64,000 nt of DNA from an uncultured bacterium (GTDB taxonomy: Bacteria > Bacillota > Clostridia > Lachnospirales > Lachnospiraceae). A model generated the notes under the pieces. That model was not told where the DNA came from, ran no database searches, and was given only the letters and a program-made list of their open reading frames with translations. Positions 1 through 8,387 of this stretch are shown here, piece by piece. Both the position numbers and the translations under genes were made by a program. The stretch lies in NCBI GenBank assembly GCA_905214875.1, contig CAJMNR010000013.1:12020-76019 (forward strand), written 5' to 3'. Each line of letters starts with the position of its first letter. Positions within the stretch are counted from its first letter, which is position 1.

Positions 1-567
1 ACTCCAGTAACTGTTCTTCAAGCTACACCATCTGTTGTTACTCAAATCAAAACAATTGAAAATGATGGTTATGAAGCAGTTCAAGTTGGTTACGGGGACA
101 TCAGAGAAGTTCTTGTAAATAAACCAAGAAAAGGACACTTTGCTAAAGCAGGTGTGTCTAATAAGAGATATCTTAAAGAATTCAAGTTTGAAAACGCTGG
201 CGAATACGCAGTAGGACAAGAAATCAAAGTTGACATCTTCGAAGCAGGTGACAAAATTGATGCTACTGCAAAATCCAAAGGTAAAGGATTCCAAGGCGCA
301 ATCAAGAGACATAATCAGTCCAGAGGACCTATGGCTCATGGTTCTAAATTCCACAGACATGCAGGTTCTAACGGTTCTGCGACTACTCCAGGTAGAGTAT
401 TCAAAGGTAAGAAAATGCCAGGTCATATGGGCGCTGTAAAGGTTACAATCCAAAACCTTGAAGTTGTTCGTGTTGATGTAGAAAACAACATTATCTTAGT
501 TAAAGGTGCTGTACCAGGACCTAAGAAATCTGTTGTTGTTTTAAGAGAGTCAGTTAAAGCAAACTAG
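1..567 (+). CDS. rplC: 50S ribosomal protein L3 (5' truncated by window edge)
   Basis: The reading frame is open from base 1 and ends in TAG at 565-567. The first visible residues, TPVTVLQATPSVVTQIKT, match L3 from about residue 22, so roughly 20 N-terminal residues lie outside the window. L3 nucleates 23S rRNA assembly near the peptidyl-transferase centre. The glycine- and basic-rich loop that reaches that centre is visible (GKGFQGAIKRHNQSRGPMAHGS, beginning near base 283). The gene precedes rplD with a 26-nt gap, as in the standard S10 operon. An internal ATG at 154 should not be taken as the start, because L3-like sequence continues upstream of it. Confidence 0.97.
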   Translation, partial: TPVTVLQATPSVVTQIKTIENDGYEAVQVGYGDIREVLVNKPRKGHFAKAGVSNKRYLKEFKFENAGEYAVGQEIKVDIFEAGDKIDATAKSKGKGFQGAIKRHNQSRGPMAHGSKFHRHAGSNGSATTPGRVFKGKKMPGHMGAVKVTIQNLEVVRVDVENNIILVKGAVPGPKKSVVVLRESVKAN

Positions 568-593
568 GACTTTAAGAAAGGAGGAATTCACAG

Positions 594-1214
594 ATGGCAA
601 ACGTATCTGTTTTTAATATGGAAGGCAAAGAAGTTGGAACAATCGAACTTAACGATTCCATCTTCGCTGTTGAAGTAAATGAACATTTAGTTCACATGGC
701 AGTTGTAGCTCAACTTGCTAACAAACGTCAAGGAACTCAAAGCGCTAAGACACGTTCTGAAGTTTCTGGTGGTGGTAAAAAACCTTGGAGACAAAAAGGA
801 ACTGGACATGCAAGACAAGGTTCTACAAGATCTCCACAATGGACTGGCGGTGGCGTAGTATTCGCTCCAAAGCCAAGAGATTACTCTTTCAAAATGAATA
901 GAAAAGAAAAAGCACTTGCAATCAAATCTGCTTTAACTTCTAGAGTAAATGAAAAGAAAATCTTCGTTCTTGATGAATTAAACTTTGATGAAATCAAAAC
1001 TAAGAAAATGGTAAGCGTTCTTAACGGATTAAACGTTAACAAAGCATTAATTGTTTTAGGAGAAAAGAACGAAAACGTTCAAGCATCCGCTAAAAACATC
1101 CCTACTGTAAGAACTGCTTTATCTAGCACAATCAGCGTATATGATTTATTAAAATATGATAACTTAGTTATCACTAAAGACGCTGTTGCAAAAATCGAGG
1201 AGGTGTACGCATAA
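594..1214 (+). CDS. rplD: 50S ribosomal protein L4
   Basis: The protein has 206 residues, the usual size for bacterial L4. It contains the family loop GGKKPWRQKGTGHARQG (about residues 60-76), which extends into the exit tunnel near 23S rRNA. L4 is an early assembly protein, and in some bacteria it represses its own S10 operon. A strong ribosome-binding site (AAAGGAGG, 577-584) sits 9 nt before the ATG. The stop codon TAA shares its last base with the rplW start (TAATG), so L4 and L23 translation is probably coupled. Confidence 0.98.
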   Translation: MANVSVFNMEGKEVGTIELNDSIFAVEVNEHLVHMAVVAQLANKRQGTQSAKTRSEVSGGGKKPWRQKGTGHARQGSTRSPQWTGGGVVFAPKPRDYSFKMNRKEKALAIKSALTSRVNEKKIFVLDELNFDEIKTKKMVSVLNGLNVNKALIVLGEKNENVQASAKNIPTVRTALSSTISVYDLLKYDNLVITKDAVAKIEEVYA

Positions 1215-1513
1215 TGGCAAACATTAAATACTATGACGTAATTTTAAAACCTATCGTTACTGAAAAAAGTATGAACGCTATGACTGAAAAAAAGTACACT
1301 TTTTCCGTTCATACAGAAGCTACTAAAAGCCAAATCAAAGAAGCAGTAGAAAAAATGTTCGAAGGAACAAAAGTTGCTAAAGTAAACACTATGAACTTAG
1401 ATGGAAAATCTAAACGTCGTGGTGCTACTACTGGTAAAACTGCTAAAACTAAAAAAGCGATCGTTACATTAACTGCTGATAGTGCTGATATCGAAATTTT
1501 CGAAGGACTATAA
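1214..1513 (+). CDS. rplW: 50S ribosomal protein L23
   Basis: This 99-residue protein starts with YYDVILKPIVTEKSM, the L23 signature, and has the conserved basic segment NTMNLDGKSKRRGATTGKTAKTKKA split over its C-terminal half. L23 sits at the polypeptide exit and docks trigger factor and SRP. The ATG at 1214 overlaps the rplD stop codon by one base. Its ribosome-binding site, GAGGAGG, lies inside the 3' end of rplD. Confidence 0.98.
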   Translation: MANIKYYDVILKPIVTEKSMNAMTEKKYTFSVHTEATKSQIKEAVEKMFEGTKVAKVNTMNLDGKSKRRGATTGKTAKTKKAIVTLTADSADIEIFEGL

Positions 1514-1599
1514 GATAACGTAACAAATCAATTTATGGTTGTTTATAACCGATAAGAATAAATTTGTATATGTCGTAAGACATGAAAGGAGTGCAAAAA

Positions 1600-2445
1600 A
1601 TGGGAATTAAAAAGTTTAACCCATATACACCTTCCAGAAGACATATGACTAGCTCTGACTTTGCTGAGATTACAACAAGCACACCAGAAAAAAGCCTTGT
1701 AAGCTCTTTAAGCAAAAACGCTGGTCGTAACAATCAAGGAAAGATTACAGTTAGACACCACGGTGGTGGTTCTAGAAGAAAATATAGAATTATCGACTTC
1801 AAGAGAAATAAAAAAGATGGTATTCCAGCAGTTGTTAAAACTATCGAATACGATCCAAACAGAACAGCTAATATCGCTTTAATCTGCTACGCAGATGGTG
1901 AAAAAGCTTATATCTTAGCTCCTCTTAACTTAAAAGTTGGCCAAACAGTAATGTCTGGTGAAACTGCTGAAGTTGAAGTAGGTAACTGCTTACCATTAGC
2001 AAACATTCCAGTTGGTACTCAAGTACACAACATCGAATTATACCCTGGTAAAGGTGGACAATTAGTTCGTTCCGCTGGTAACAGTGCTCAGTTAATGGCT
2101 AAAGAAGGTAAATACGCAACATTACGTTTACCATCAGGTGAAATGAGAATGGTTCCAATCATCTGCCGTGCAACAATCGGTTCTGTTGGTAACCCAGATC
2201 ACGGCTTAATCAACATTGGTAAAGCTGGTCGTAAACGTCATATGGGTATCCGCCCAACTGTTCGTGGTTCTGTAATGAACCCTAATGACCATCCACACGG
2301 TGGTGGTGAAGGTAAGACTGGTATCGGTCGTTCAGGCCCATGTACTCCTTGGGGTAAACCAGCTCTTGGCTTAAAGACAAGAAAGAAAAACAAAAAGTCT
2401 AATAAGTTAATCGTTCGTAGAAGAGACGGTAAAGCTATTAAATAA
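1600..2445 (+). CDS. rplB: 50S ribosomal protein L2
   Basis: L2 (281 residues from this start) binds 23S rRNA and is required for subunit joining and peptidyl-transferase activity. The C-terminal motif around the catalytically important histidine is present (MNPNDHPHGGGEGKTGIGR, near residue 225). The ATG at 1600 (MGIKKFNPYTPSRR) is preferred over an in-frame ATG at 1582, because the ribosome-binding site AAAGGAG (1585-1591) lies between them and is correctly spaced for 1600. The 86-nt gap after rplW has no obvious terminator. Confidence 0.98.
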   Translation: MGIKKFNPYTPSRRHMTSSDFAEITTSTPEKSLVSSLSKNAGRNNQGKITVRHHGGGSRRKYRIIDFKRNKKDGIPAVVKTIEYDPNRTANIALICYADGEKAYILAPLNLKVGQTVMSGETAEVEVGNCLPLANIPVGTQVHNIELYPGKGGQLVRSAGNSAQLMAKEGKYATLRLPSGEMRMVPIICRATIGSVGNPDHGLINIGKAGRKRHMGIRPTVRGSVMNPNDHPHGGGEGKTGIGRSGPCTPWGKPALGLKTRKKNKKSNKLIVRRRDGKAIK

Positions 2446-2459
2446 GGAGGGTTAAACCT

Positions 2460-2738
2460 ATGGCACGTTCATTGAAAAAAGGACCATTCGCTGACGCTAG
2501 CTTACTTAAAAAAGTAGACGCTCAAAACGCAGCTAATGATAAAACAGTGATCAAAACTTGGTCACGTCGTTCTACTATTTTCCCTTCATTCGTTGGACAC
2601 ACAATCGCTGTTCATGATGGAAGAAAACATGTACCTGTATATGTAACTGAAGATATGGTTGGCCACAAACTTGGCGAATTCGTAGCTACAAGAACTTACA
2701 GAGGACATGGTAAGGACGAAAAGAAATCTAGAAAATAA
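2460..2738 (+). CDS. rpsS: 30S ribosomal protein S19
   Basis: The protein has 92 residues. It begins MARSLKKGPFADASLL and contains WSRRSTIFPSFVGHTIAVHDG, both diagnostic for S19, which lies in the 30S head and contacts S13 and the A-site finger. It is 14 nt downstream of rplB with a TAAGGAGGG overlap of stop codon and ribosome-binding site. Length and order match other Firmicutes. Confidence 0.98.
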   Translation: MARSLKKGPFADASLLKKVDAQNAANDKTVIKTWSRRSTIFPSFVGHTIAVHDGRKHVPVYVTEDMVGHKLGEFVATRTYRGHGKDEKKSRK

Positions 2739-2794
2739 TTTAGATCGAAAATTTATATAAATTATGATTGTAATTTTGAAAGGAGGTTGCATCC

Positions 2795-3184
2795 ATGGCT
2801 AAAGGACATAGATCCCAGATTAAAAGAGAAAGAAACGAAAATCAAAGAGAAACTAGACCAACTGCTAAGTTATCTTACGCAAGAGTTTCAGTTCAAAAAG
2901 CTTGTTTCGTTTTAGATGCAATTCGCGGCAAGGATGTACAAACAGCACTTGGTATTTTAGCATATAATCCAAGATATGCTTCAAGTCTTATTGAAAAATT
3001 ATTAAAATCAGCAATCGCAAACGCTGAAAATAATAACGGTATGAATCCTGAAAATCTTTATGTTGCTGCTTGTTACGCAAACAAAGGACCAACAATGAAG
3101 AGAATTAGACCAAGAGCACAAGGTAGAGCTTATAGAATCGAAAAGAGAATGAGTCACATCACAATCGTGCTTGATGAAAGATAA
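2795..3184 (+). CDS. rplV: 50S ribosomal protein L22
   Basis: L22 lines the nascent-chain tunnel, and its long hairpin is the site of macrolide-resistance mutations. The 129-residue product has the L22 core ARVSVQKACFVLDAIRGK and the hairpin GPTMKRIRPRAQGRAYRI. The N-terminus carries an extra basic, glutamate-rich stretch (RSQIKRERNENQRETRPTA) of about 20 residues before the usual start of the fold. The 56-nt gap after rpsS contains a good ribosome-binding site, AAAGGAGG. Confidence 0.97.
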   Translation: MAKGHRSQIKRERNENQRETRPTAKLSYARVSVQKACFVLDAIRGKDVQTALGILAYNPRYASSLIEKLLKSAIANAENNNGMNPENLYVAACYANKGPTMKRIRPRAQGRAYRIEKRMSHITIVLDER

Positions 3185-3195
3185 GGAGGGCAAAC

Positions 3196-3855
3196 ATGGG
3201 ACAAAAAGTTAATCCTCATGGTTTAAGAGTCGGTGTCATTAAAGACTGGGACTCTAGATGGTATGCGGAAGCTGATTTTGCTGATAACTTAGTTGAAGAT
3301 CACAAAATTAGAACTTTCTTAAAAGATAAACTTTACAGCGCTCAAGTTTCAAAAATTGAAATCGAGAGAGCTTCTGATAGAATTAAAGTAATCATCTACA
3401 CTGGTAAACCAGGTGTTGTTATCGGTAAAGGTGGTTCTGAAATCGAAAAATTAAAAGCTGAATTAGTTAAATTCATTTCTGGTAAAAAATTAATGGTAGA
3501 CATTAAAGAAGTTAAAAGACCAGATACAAATGCACAATTAGTTGCTGAAAACATTGCTGCTCAATTAGAAAATCGTGTATCTTTCAGACGTGCGATGAAA
3601 TCTTGCATGAGTAGAACAATGAAAGCTGGTGCAAAAGGTATTAAAGCTGCTGTTTCCGGTCGTTTAGGCGGAGCAGATATGGCTCGTACAGAATTCTACA
3701 GTGATGGAACTATTCCACTACAAACATTACGTGCTGATATCGATTACGGTTTTGCTGAAGCTGATACAACTTACGGTAAAATGGGTATCAAAGTATGGAT
3801 CTATCACGGAGAAGTTCTTCCAACTAAAGCTAATAAGGAAGGGAGCGCAAAATAA
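3196..3855 (+). CDS. rpsC: 30S ribosomal protein S3
   Basis: This 219-residue protein has the S3 N-terminus GQKVNPHGLRVGVIKDWDSRW. Its KH domain carries the GXXG loop in VVIGKGGSEIEKLK (about residues 75-88). The C-terminal domain contains GRLGGADMARTE. S3 helps form the mRNA entry site and has helicase-like function there. It is 11 nt after rplV, and its TAA stop overlaps the rplP ATG by one base. Confidence 0.98.
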   Translation: MGQKVNPHGLRVGVIKDWDSRWYAEADFADNLVEDHKIRTFLKDKLYSAQVSKIEIERASDRIKVIIYTGKPGVVIGKGGSEIEKLKAELVKFISGKKLMVDIKEVKRPDTNAQLVAENIAAQLENRVSFRRAMKSCMSRTMKAGAKGIKAAVSGRLGGADMARTEFYSDGTIPLQTLRADIDYGFAEADTTYGKMGIKVWIYHGEVLPTKANKEGSAK

Positions 3856-4292
3856 TGTTAATGCCAAAAAGAGTTAAACGTCGTAAACAATTCCGTGGCA
3901 CTATGTCCGGTAAGGCGTTAAGAGGTAATAAGATTACAAATGGTGAATTTGGTATCGTGGCTTTAGAGCCAGCATGGATCAGATCTAACCAAATCGAAGC
4001 TGCCCGTATTGCTATGACTCGTTATATTAAACGTGGTGGTAAAGTTTGGATCAAAATCTTCCCAGATAAACCAGTAACTGCAAAACCAGCAGAAACTCGT
4101 ATGGGTTCCGGTAAAGGTTCTTTAGAATACTGGGTAGCTGTAGTAAAACCAGGTCGTGTTATGTTTGAAATCTCAGGTGTAGCTGAAGAAACTGCTAGAG
4201 AAGCATTACGTCTTGCTACTCACAAATTACCAGTAAAATGTAAAGTAGTTTCTCGCGCAGATTTAGAAGGCGGTGACAACAGTGAAAATTAG
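3855..4292 (+). CDS. rplP: 50S ribosomal protein L16
   Basis: L16 (145 residues) contacts A- and P-site tRNA in the large subunit. The start MLMPKRVKRRKQFRG parallels the MLLPKRVKYRR start of Bacillus L16. The ribosome-binding site (about 3836-3845) is better spaced for the ATG at 3855 than for the ATG at 3861. Conserved segments KVWIKIFPDKPVTAKP and RMGSGKGSLEYWVAVVKPG are visible. Its 3' end overlaps the rpmC start by 11 nt. Confidence 0.98.
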   Translation: MLMPKRVKRRKQFRGTMSGKALRGNKITNGEFGIVALEPAWIRSNQIEAARIAMTRYIKRGGKVWIKIFPDKPVTAKPAETRMGSGKGSLEYWVAVVKPGRVMFEISGVAEETAREALRLATHKLPVKCKVVSRADLEGGDNSEN

Positions 4293-4485
4293 AGAATATG
4301 TTAAAGATTTAAATAATAAATCTATCGAAGAATTAAACGTAGAATTAGTAGCTGCTAAAAAGGAACTTTTTAATTTAAGATTCCAAAACGCAACAAACCA
4401 ATTAGATAATACAAGCAGAATTAAAGAAGTTAGAAAAAATATTGCTAGAATTCAAACTGTAATTTCAGCAAAAGCTAACGCGTAG
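4282..4485 (+). CDS. rpmC: 50S ribosomal protein L29
   Basis: L29 (67 residues) forms a helical hairpin near the tunnel exit beside L23. The sequence MKIREYVKDLNNKSIEEL then LFNLRFQNATNQLDN is typical. GTG at 4282 is chosen because the GAAGGCGG element inside rplP (about 4267-4274) is about 7 nt upstream. The alternative in-frame GTG at 4273 has no usable ribosome-binding site. The overlap with rplP suggests coupled translation. Confidence 0.95.
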   Translation: MKIREYVKDLNNKSIEELNVELVAAKKELFNLRFQNATNQLDNTSRIKEVRKNIARIQTVISAKANA

Positions 4486-4510
4486 ATTATCCTAGAAAGG
4501 AGGAATTGTT

Positions 4511-4765
4511 GTGGAAAGAAATTTAAGAAAGACTCGTATCGGTAAAGTTGTTAGTGATAAGATGGATAAAACAATCACAGTTGCTGTAGTTGATAACGTA
4601 AAACATCCACTTTACAACAAAATCGTTAAAAGAACTTACAAATTAAAAGCTCATGACGAAAACAATGATTGTAAAATCGGTGATAGAGTAAAAGTAATGG
4701 AAACAAGACCTTTATCTAAGGATAAGAGATGGAGACTTGTAGAAGTTATCGAACGTGCAAAATAG
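4511..4765 (+). CDS. rpsQ: 30S ribosomal protein S17
   Basis: The product has 84 residues. MERNLRKTRIGKVVSDKMDKT is the S17 N-terminus, and the OB-fold segment HPLYNKIVKRTYKLKAHDE follows. It binds 16S rRNA early in assembly. It starts with GTG behind a strong AAAGGAGG ribosome-binding site, 25 nt after rpmC. The 90-nt spacer to rplN holds an AGTGAAGAGTGGA stretch (4784-4796) that resembles repeats found elsewhere in this operon. Confidence 0.98.
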   Translation: MERNLRKTRIGKVVSDKMDKTITVAVVDNVKHPLYNKIVKRTYKLKAHDENNDCKIGDRVKVMETRPLSKDKRWRLVEVIERAK

Positions 4766-4855
4766 AATTATTAAGCAGTTTAAAGTGAAGAGTGGAGTAT
4801 GCTTCTTTGAATCATAGCTCATTCGGTCACAAATAATGCTGAAAGGAGTAGTATT

Positions 4856-5224
4856 ATGATCCAACAAGAATCAAGACTTAAAGTTGCTGACAACACTGGT
4901 GCTAAAGAATTACTTTGTATCAGAGTTTTAGGCGGATCTACAAGAAGATATGCGAACATCGGTGATGTCTTCGTTGCTACAGTTAAAGATGCAACACCAG
5001 GCGGAGTTGTTAAAAAAGGTGACGTAGTTAAAGCTGTAGTTGTTCGTTCTGTTAAAGGAGCTCGTCGTAAAGACGGTTCTTATATCAAGTTCGATGAAAA
5101 TGCTGCTGTTATCATTAAAGATGACAAAAATCCAAAAGGAACTCGTATTTTTGGACCAGTAGCAAGAGAATTAAGAGAGAAACAATTCATGAAAATCGTT
5201 TCCCTAGCACCAGAAGTGTTATAA
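4856..5224 (+). CDS. rplN: 50S ribosomal protein L14
   Basis: This 122-residue protein begins MIQQESRLKVADNTGAKELLCIRVLGGS, a near-invariant L14 start, and ends with the KIVSLAPEVL tail. L14 sits at the subunit interface, contacts 16S rRNA helix 14, and is the docking site of the silencing factor RsfS. The start follows a GAAAGGAGTAG ribosome-binding site. It begins the usual spc gene group (L14-L24-L5-S14-S8). Confidence 0.98.
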   Translation: MIQQESRLKVADNTGAKELLCIRVLGGSTRRYANIGDVFVATVKDATPGGVVKKGDVVKAVVVRSVKGARRKDGSYIKFDENAAVIIKDDKNPKGTRIFGPVARELREKQFMKIVSLAPEVL

Positions 5225-5238
5225 GGAGGTGTCAACAA

Positions 5239-5544
5239 GTGGCAACTAGTAAAATTAAAAAAGGTGATACTGTTAAAGTAATCACTGGTAAAGATAAAGG
5301 CAAAGAAGGAAAAGTTCTTTCTGTAAAAAATGGTAAAGTACTAGTAGAAGGCGTTAACACTGTAACAAAACACGCAAAACCATCTCAAAGCAATCCTCAA
5401 GGTGGAATCGTTCATCAAGAAGCTGCTATCGACGTATCTAACGTAATGTTAGTAGTAGATGGAAAAGTTACAAGAGTAGGATTTGAAGTTAAAGACGGTA
5501 AAAAAGTTCGTGTTGCTAAAACTACTGGAAAAGCTATTGATTAA
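5239..5544 (+). CDS. rplX: 50S ribosomal protein L24
   Basis: The 101-residue product carries the KOW motif in IKKGDTVKVITGKDKGKEGKVLSV (about residues 6-29), followed by GVNTVTKHAKPSQSNPQGG. L24 is an assembly initiator that binds 5' 23S rRNA and lies at the tunnel exit. The start codon is GTG, 8 nt after the GGAGGT ribosome-binding site that follows the rplN stop. Confidence 0.98.
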   Translation: MATSKIKKGDTVKVITGKDKGKEGKVLSVKNGKVLVEGVNTVTKHAKPSQSNPQGGIVHQEAAIDVSNVMLVVDGKVTRVGFEVKDGKKVRVAKTTGKAID

Positions 5545-5566
5545 TTAAAGAGAGGAGGTCCTATCA

Positions 5567-6106
5567 TTGGCTAGATTAAGAGAAACTTATAAAAATGAAA
5601 TTATTGACGGAATGACTAAAAAGTTCGGTTATAAGAACGTGATGGAAGTTCCTAAATTAGATAAAATCGTAATTAATATGGGCGTAGGCGAAGCTAAAGA
5701 TAACGCTAAAGCTTTAGAAACAGCTATCAAAGATCTTGAAATCATTGCTGGTCAAAAAGTTGTTACAACAAAAGCTAAAAAATCTATCGCTAACTTCAAA
5801 TTAAGAGAAGGTATGCCTATCGGATGTAAAGTTACTTTAAGAGGCGAAAAAATGTATGAATTTGCTGATCGTCTTATCAACTTAGCTTTACCTCGTGTAC
5901 GTGACTTTAGAGGTGTAAACCCTAACGCATTTGATGGTAGAGGAAACTATGCTCTTGGTATTAAAGAACAACTTATTTTCCCAGAAATCGAATATGATAA
6001 AGTTGATAAAGTTAGAGGTATGGACATCATTTTTGTTACAACAGCGAAAACTGATGAAGAAGCTCGTGAATTATTAACACAATTCGGTATGCCATTCAAA
6101 AAATAG
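5567..6106 (+). CDS. rplE: 50S ribosomal protein L5
   Basis: L5 (179 residues) binds 5S rRNA in the central protuberance and contacts P-site tRNA. Visible signatures are VMEVPKLDKIVINMGVGEA, the segment LREGMPIGCKVTLRGEKMYEF, and the C-terminal GMDIIFVTTAKTDEEARELL. The start is the rare TTG codon, supported by a near-ideal ribosome-binding site (GAGGAGG) 9 nt upstream and by the family N-terminus (ARLRETYKNEI). Confidence 0.97.
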   Translation: MARLRETYKNEIIDGMTKKFGYKNVMEVPKLDKIVINMGVGEAKDNAKALETAIKDLEIIAGQKVVTTKAKKSIANFKLREGMPIGCKVTLRGEKMYEFADRLINLALPRVRDFRGVNPNAFDGRGNYALGIKEQLIFPEIEYDKVDKVRGMDIIFVTTAKTDEEARELLTQFGMPFKK

Positions 6107-6121
6107 TTAGGAGGGAAATTC

Positions 6122-6307
6122 ATGGCTAAAACGTCTATGAAAGTTAAGCAACAACGTCCAGCAAAATTCTCTACTAGAGAATACAATCGTTGTAGAATTT
6201 GTGGTCGTCCACATGCTTATTTAAGAAAATACGGAATTTGCAGAATTTGTTTCCGCGAATTAGCTTATAAAGGTCAAATTCCAGGTGTGAAAAAAGCAAG
6301 CTGGTAA
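6122..6307 (+). CDS. rpsZ: 30S ribosomal protein S14, type Z (zinc form)
   Basis: This is the short 61-residue C+ form of S14, with a zinc ribbon formed by CRICG (about residues 24-28) and CRICF (about residues 40-44). The alternative C- form is about 90 residues and lacks these cysteines. S14 is a late 30S assembly protein of the head. It sits between rplE and rpsH, with an AGGAGGG ribosome-binding site. Confidence 0.98.
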   Translation: MAKTSMKVKQQRPAKFSTREYNRCRICGRPHAYLRKYGICRICFRELAYKGQIPGVKKASW

Positions 6308-6330
6308 GAAGAAGGAAGGAGGCAACTTAA

Positions 6331-6732
6331 ATGACTATGACTGATCCTATTGCAGATATGCTTACAAGAATTCGTAACGCTAACACTGCTAAACATGATA
6401 CAGTAGATGTACCTGCTTCTAAGATGAAGATTGCAATCGCTGACATTCTTGTAAAAGAAGGTTACATCAAAAAATATGACATCGAAGAAATCGGTGGATT
6501 CAAAACTATCCGTATCACATTAAAATACGGTAAAGATAAAAATGAAAAAATTATCACTGGTCTTAAGAGAATTTCTAAACCAGGTCTTCGCGTATACGCT
6601 AACTCAAATGATCTTCCTAAAGTATTAGGTGGTTTAGGTATCGCAATTATCTCTACAAACAAAGGTGTTATCACTGATAAAGAAGCTAGAAAAGCTAACG
6701 TTGGTGGCGAAGTATTAGCATTCGTTTGGTAA
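6331..6732 (+). CDS. rpsH: 30S ribosomal protein S8
   Basis: S8 (133 residues) starts MTMTDPIADMLTRIRNAN, and the C-terminal RNA-binding segment contains GIAIISTNKGVITDKEARK. It is a primary binder of 16S rRNA helix 21. In enterobacteria S8 represses the spc operon. The next spacer (to rplF) contains a strong nested inverted repeat, but nothing in the sequence proves that S8 binds it. Confidence 0.98.
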   Translation: MTMTDPIADMLTRIRNANTAKHDTVDVPASKMKIAIADILVKEGYIKKYDIEEIGGFKTIRITLKYGKDKNEKIITGLKRISKPGLRVYANSNDLPKVLGGLGIAIISTNKGVITDKEARKANVGGEVLAFVW

Positions 6733-6737
6733 GATAA

Positions 6738-6851
6738 AAAAGTGAAGAAAATTGGTAGCTAGATTATCTAGTTATTTATGTCAATTAATGTTACAATAGT
6801 ATGGAATCGTGTTGAAAGAGTGAAACTCTTCACTCTTTATTCTTCACTTTT
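6738..6851 (+). repeat. Nested inverted repeats in the rpsH-rplF spacer
   Basis: A 12-bp perfect outer stem pairs AAAAGTGAAGAA (6738-6749) with TTCTTCACTTTT (6840-6851). Inside it is a second perfect 10-bp hairpin, AAAGAGTGAA (6815-6824) with TTCACTCTTT (6829-6838), closed by the loop ACTC. Only weak T-runs follow, so it is not a classical terminator. The same AGTGAA-type units occur near 4784 and 10510. It could be a processing site, an autoregulatory target or a dispersed repeat. Confidence 0.75.
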
Positions 6852-6877
6852 CGTTAATAAATTTAGGAGGTGCCGGC

Positions 6878-7420
6878 ATGTCACGTATAGGAAGAATGCC
6901 TATCGCTGTACCAGCAGGTGTTACTGTTGATATTGCAGAAAATAATCAAGTGACGGTTAAAGGACCAAAGGGACAACTTGTAAGAGTATTACCTGCGGAA
7001 ATGGAAATCAAAAAAGATGGCGAAACTGTAGTAGTTTCTAGACCAAACGACTTAAAGAAAATGAAATCTTTACACGGTTTAACTAGAACACTTATCGCTA
7101 ACATGATCACTGGTGTAACTGATGGTTACGAAAAAGTTCTTGAAATCAACGGTGTTGGTTACAGAGCTCAAAAACAAGGTAAAACATTAGTATTATCTTT
7201 AGGATACTCACATCCTGTTGAAATGGAAGATCCTGCAGATCTTGAAGTTATTGTTGAAGGACAAAACAAGATCATCGTTAAAGGTATAGATAAAGAAAAA
7301 GTTGGCCAATACGCTGCTGAAATCAGAGAAAAGAGAGCTCCAGAACCTTATAAAGGTAAAGGTATCAAATACGCTGATGAAGTTATTAGACGTAAAGTTG
7401 GTAAAACTGGTAAGAAATAA
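6878..7420 (+). CDS. rplF: 50S ribosomal protein L6
   Basis: The 180-residue product has the start MSRIGRMPIAVPAGV and the C-terminal signature of the second L6 domain (AAEIREKRAPEPYKGKGIKY). L6 binds near the GTPase-associated centre and the sarcin-ricin loop. The start follows an AGGAGGTG ribosome-binding site. The 145-nt spacer before it is the longest within the S10-spc block and contains the nested inverted repeats. Confidence 0.98.
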   Translation: MSRIGRMPIAVPAGVTVDIAENNQVTVKGPKGQLVRVLPAEMEIKKDGETVVVSRPNDLKKMKSLHGLTRTLIANMITGVTDGYEKVLEINGVGYRAQKQGKTLVLSLGYSHPVEMEDPADLEVIVEGQNKIIVKGIDKEKVGQYAAEIREKRAPEPYKGKGIKYADEVIRRKVGKTGKK

Positions 7421-7438
7421 TTAAAGGAGTGAAACAAA

Positions 7439-7807
7439 ATGGTTAATAAAGAATCAAGAAGTAAAATTCGTGTTAAAAAACACAGAAGATTACGTAGCCG
7501 TTTATCAGGTACTGCTACACAACCTCGTTTAGCTGTTTTCAGAAGTAATAACCATATGTACGCTCAAATTATTGACGACACAGTTGGTACTACTTTAGTT
7601 TCAGCATCTACTCTTGATAAAGAAGTTAAGGCTGAATTAGAAAAAACTAACGACGTTGAAGCTGCTGCTAAAGTTGGTGCAGTTGTAGCAAAAAGAGCGT
7701 TAGACAAAGGTATCAAAACTGTTGTTTTCGATAGAGGCGGATATATCTATCAAGGTAAAGTAAAAGCATTAGCAGACGCAGCTAGAGAAGCTGGGTTAGA
7801 ATTCTAA
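7439..7807 (+). CDS. rplR: 50S ribosomal protein L18
   Basis: L18 (122 residues) mediates 5S rRNA attachment together with L5. Recognisable segments are RRLRSRLSGTATQPRLAVFR, the strand NNHMYAQIIDD, and VVFDRGGYIYQGKVKALAD near the C-terminus. It lies 18 nt after rplF behind an AAAGGAGTG ribosome-binding site, in the conserved L6-L18-S5 order. Confidence 0.98.
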   Translation: MVNKESRSKIRVKKHRRLRSRLSGTATQPRLAVFRSNNHMYAQIIDDTVGTTLVSASTLDKEVKAELEKTNDVEAAAKVGAVVAKRALDKGIKTVVFDRGGYIYQGKVKALADAAREAGLEF

Positions 7808-7824
7808 GAAGGAGGAAACAACAC

Positions 7825-8334
7825 ATGAGACGTGATATTATCGATGCTAATTCTTTAGAATTAGAAGATAAAGTGGTTTCAATCAAACGTGTTACTAAAG
7901 TAGTAAAAGGTGGACGTAACTTCAGATTTACTGCATTAGTAGTAGTTGGTGATAAAAATGGACACGTTGGTGCTGGTCTTGGTAAAGCAGCTGAAATTCC
8001 TGAAGCTATCCGCAAAGGAAAAGAAGACGCTATCAAGAAATTAGTTACAGTTCCAATCGATGAAAACGGTAGTGTACCACACGATTTCTTAGGAAAATTT
8101 GGTAGTGCACACGTATTATTAAAGAACTCTCAAGAAGGTACTGGTATCATCGCAGGTGGTCCAGCTCGTAACGTATTAGAGTTAGCTGGATACAAAAATA
8201 TCCGTACAAAATCTTTAGGTTCCAACAATAAGCAAAACGTTGTTCTTGCAACAATTGCAGGCTTATCAAATTTAAAAACTCCTGAAGAAGTTGCTAGACT
8301 TCGTGGTCTTTCTGTTGAAGAAATTTTAGGCTAA
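7825..8334 (+). CDS. rpsE: 30S ribosomal protein S5
   Basis: The protein has 169 residues. The double-stranded RNA-binding-like domain LEDKVVSIKRVTKVVKGGRNFRF is followed by GHVGAGLGKAAEIPEAIRKG, a fidelity (ram) and spectinomycin region, and by GTGIIAGGPARNVLELAG. S5 lines the mRNA entry pore with S3 and S4. The start has a strong AAGGAGGAA ribosome-binding site. Confidence 0.98.
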   Translation: MRRDIIDANSLELEDKVVSIKRVTKVVKGGRNFRFTALVVVGDKNGHVGAGLGKAAEIPEAIRKGKEDAIKKLVTVPIDENGSVPHDFLGKFGSAHVLLKNSQEGTGIIAGGPARNVLELAGYKNIRTKSLGSNNKQNVVLATIAGLSNLKTPEEVARLRGLSVEEILG

Positions 8335-8387
8335 TAGGAGTCACTAGATCAGTTACTGATCTGCAAATAGTTTAGGAGGTGTCATTT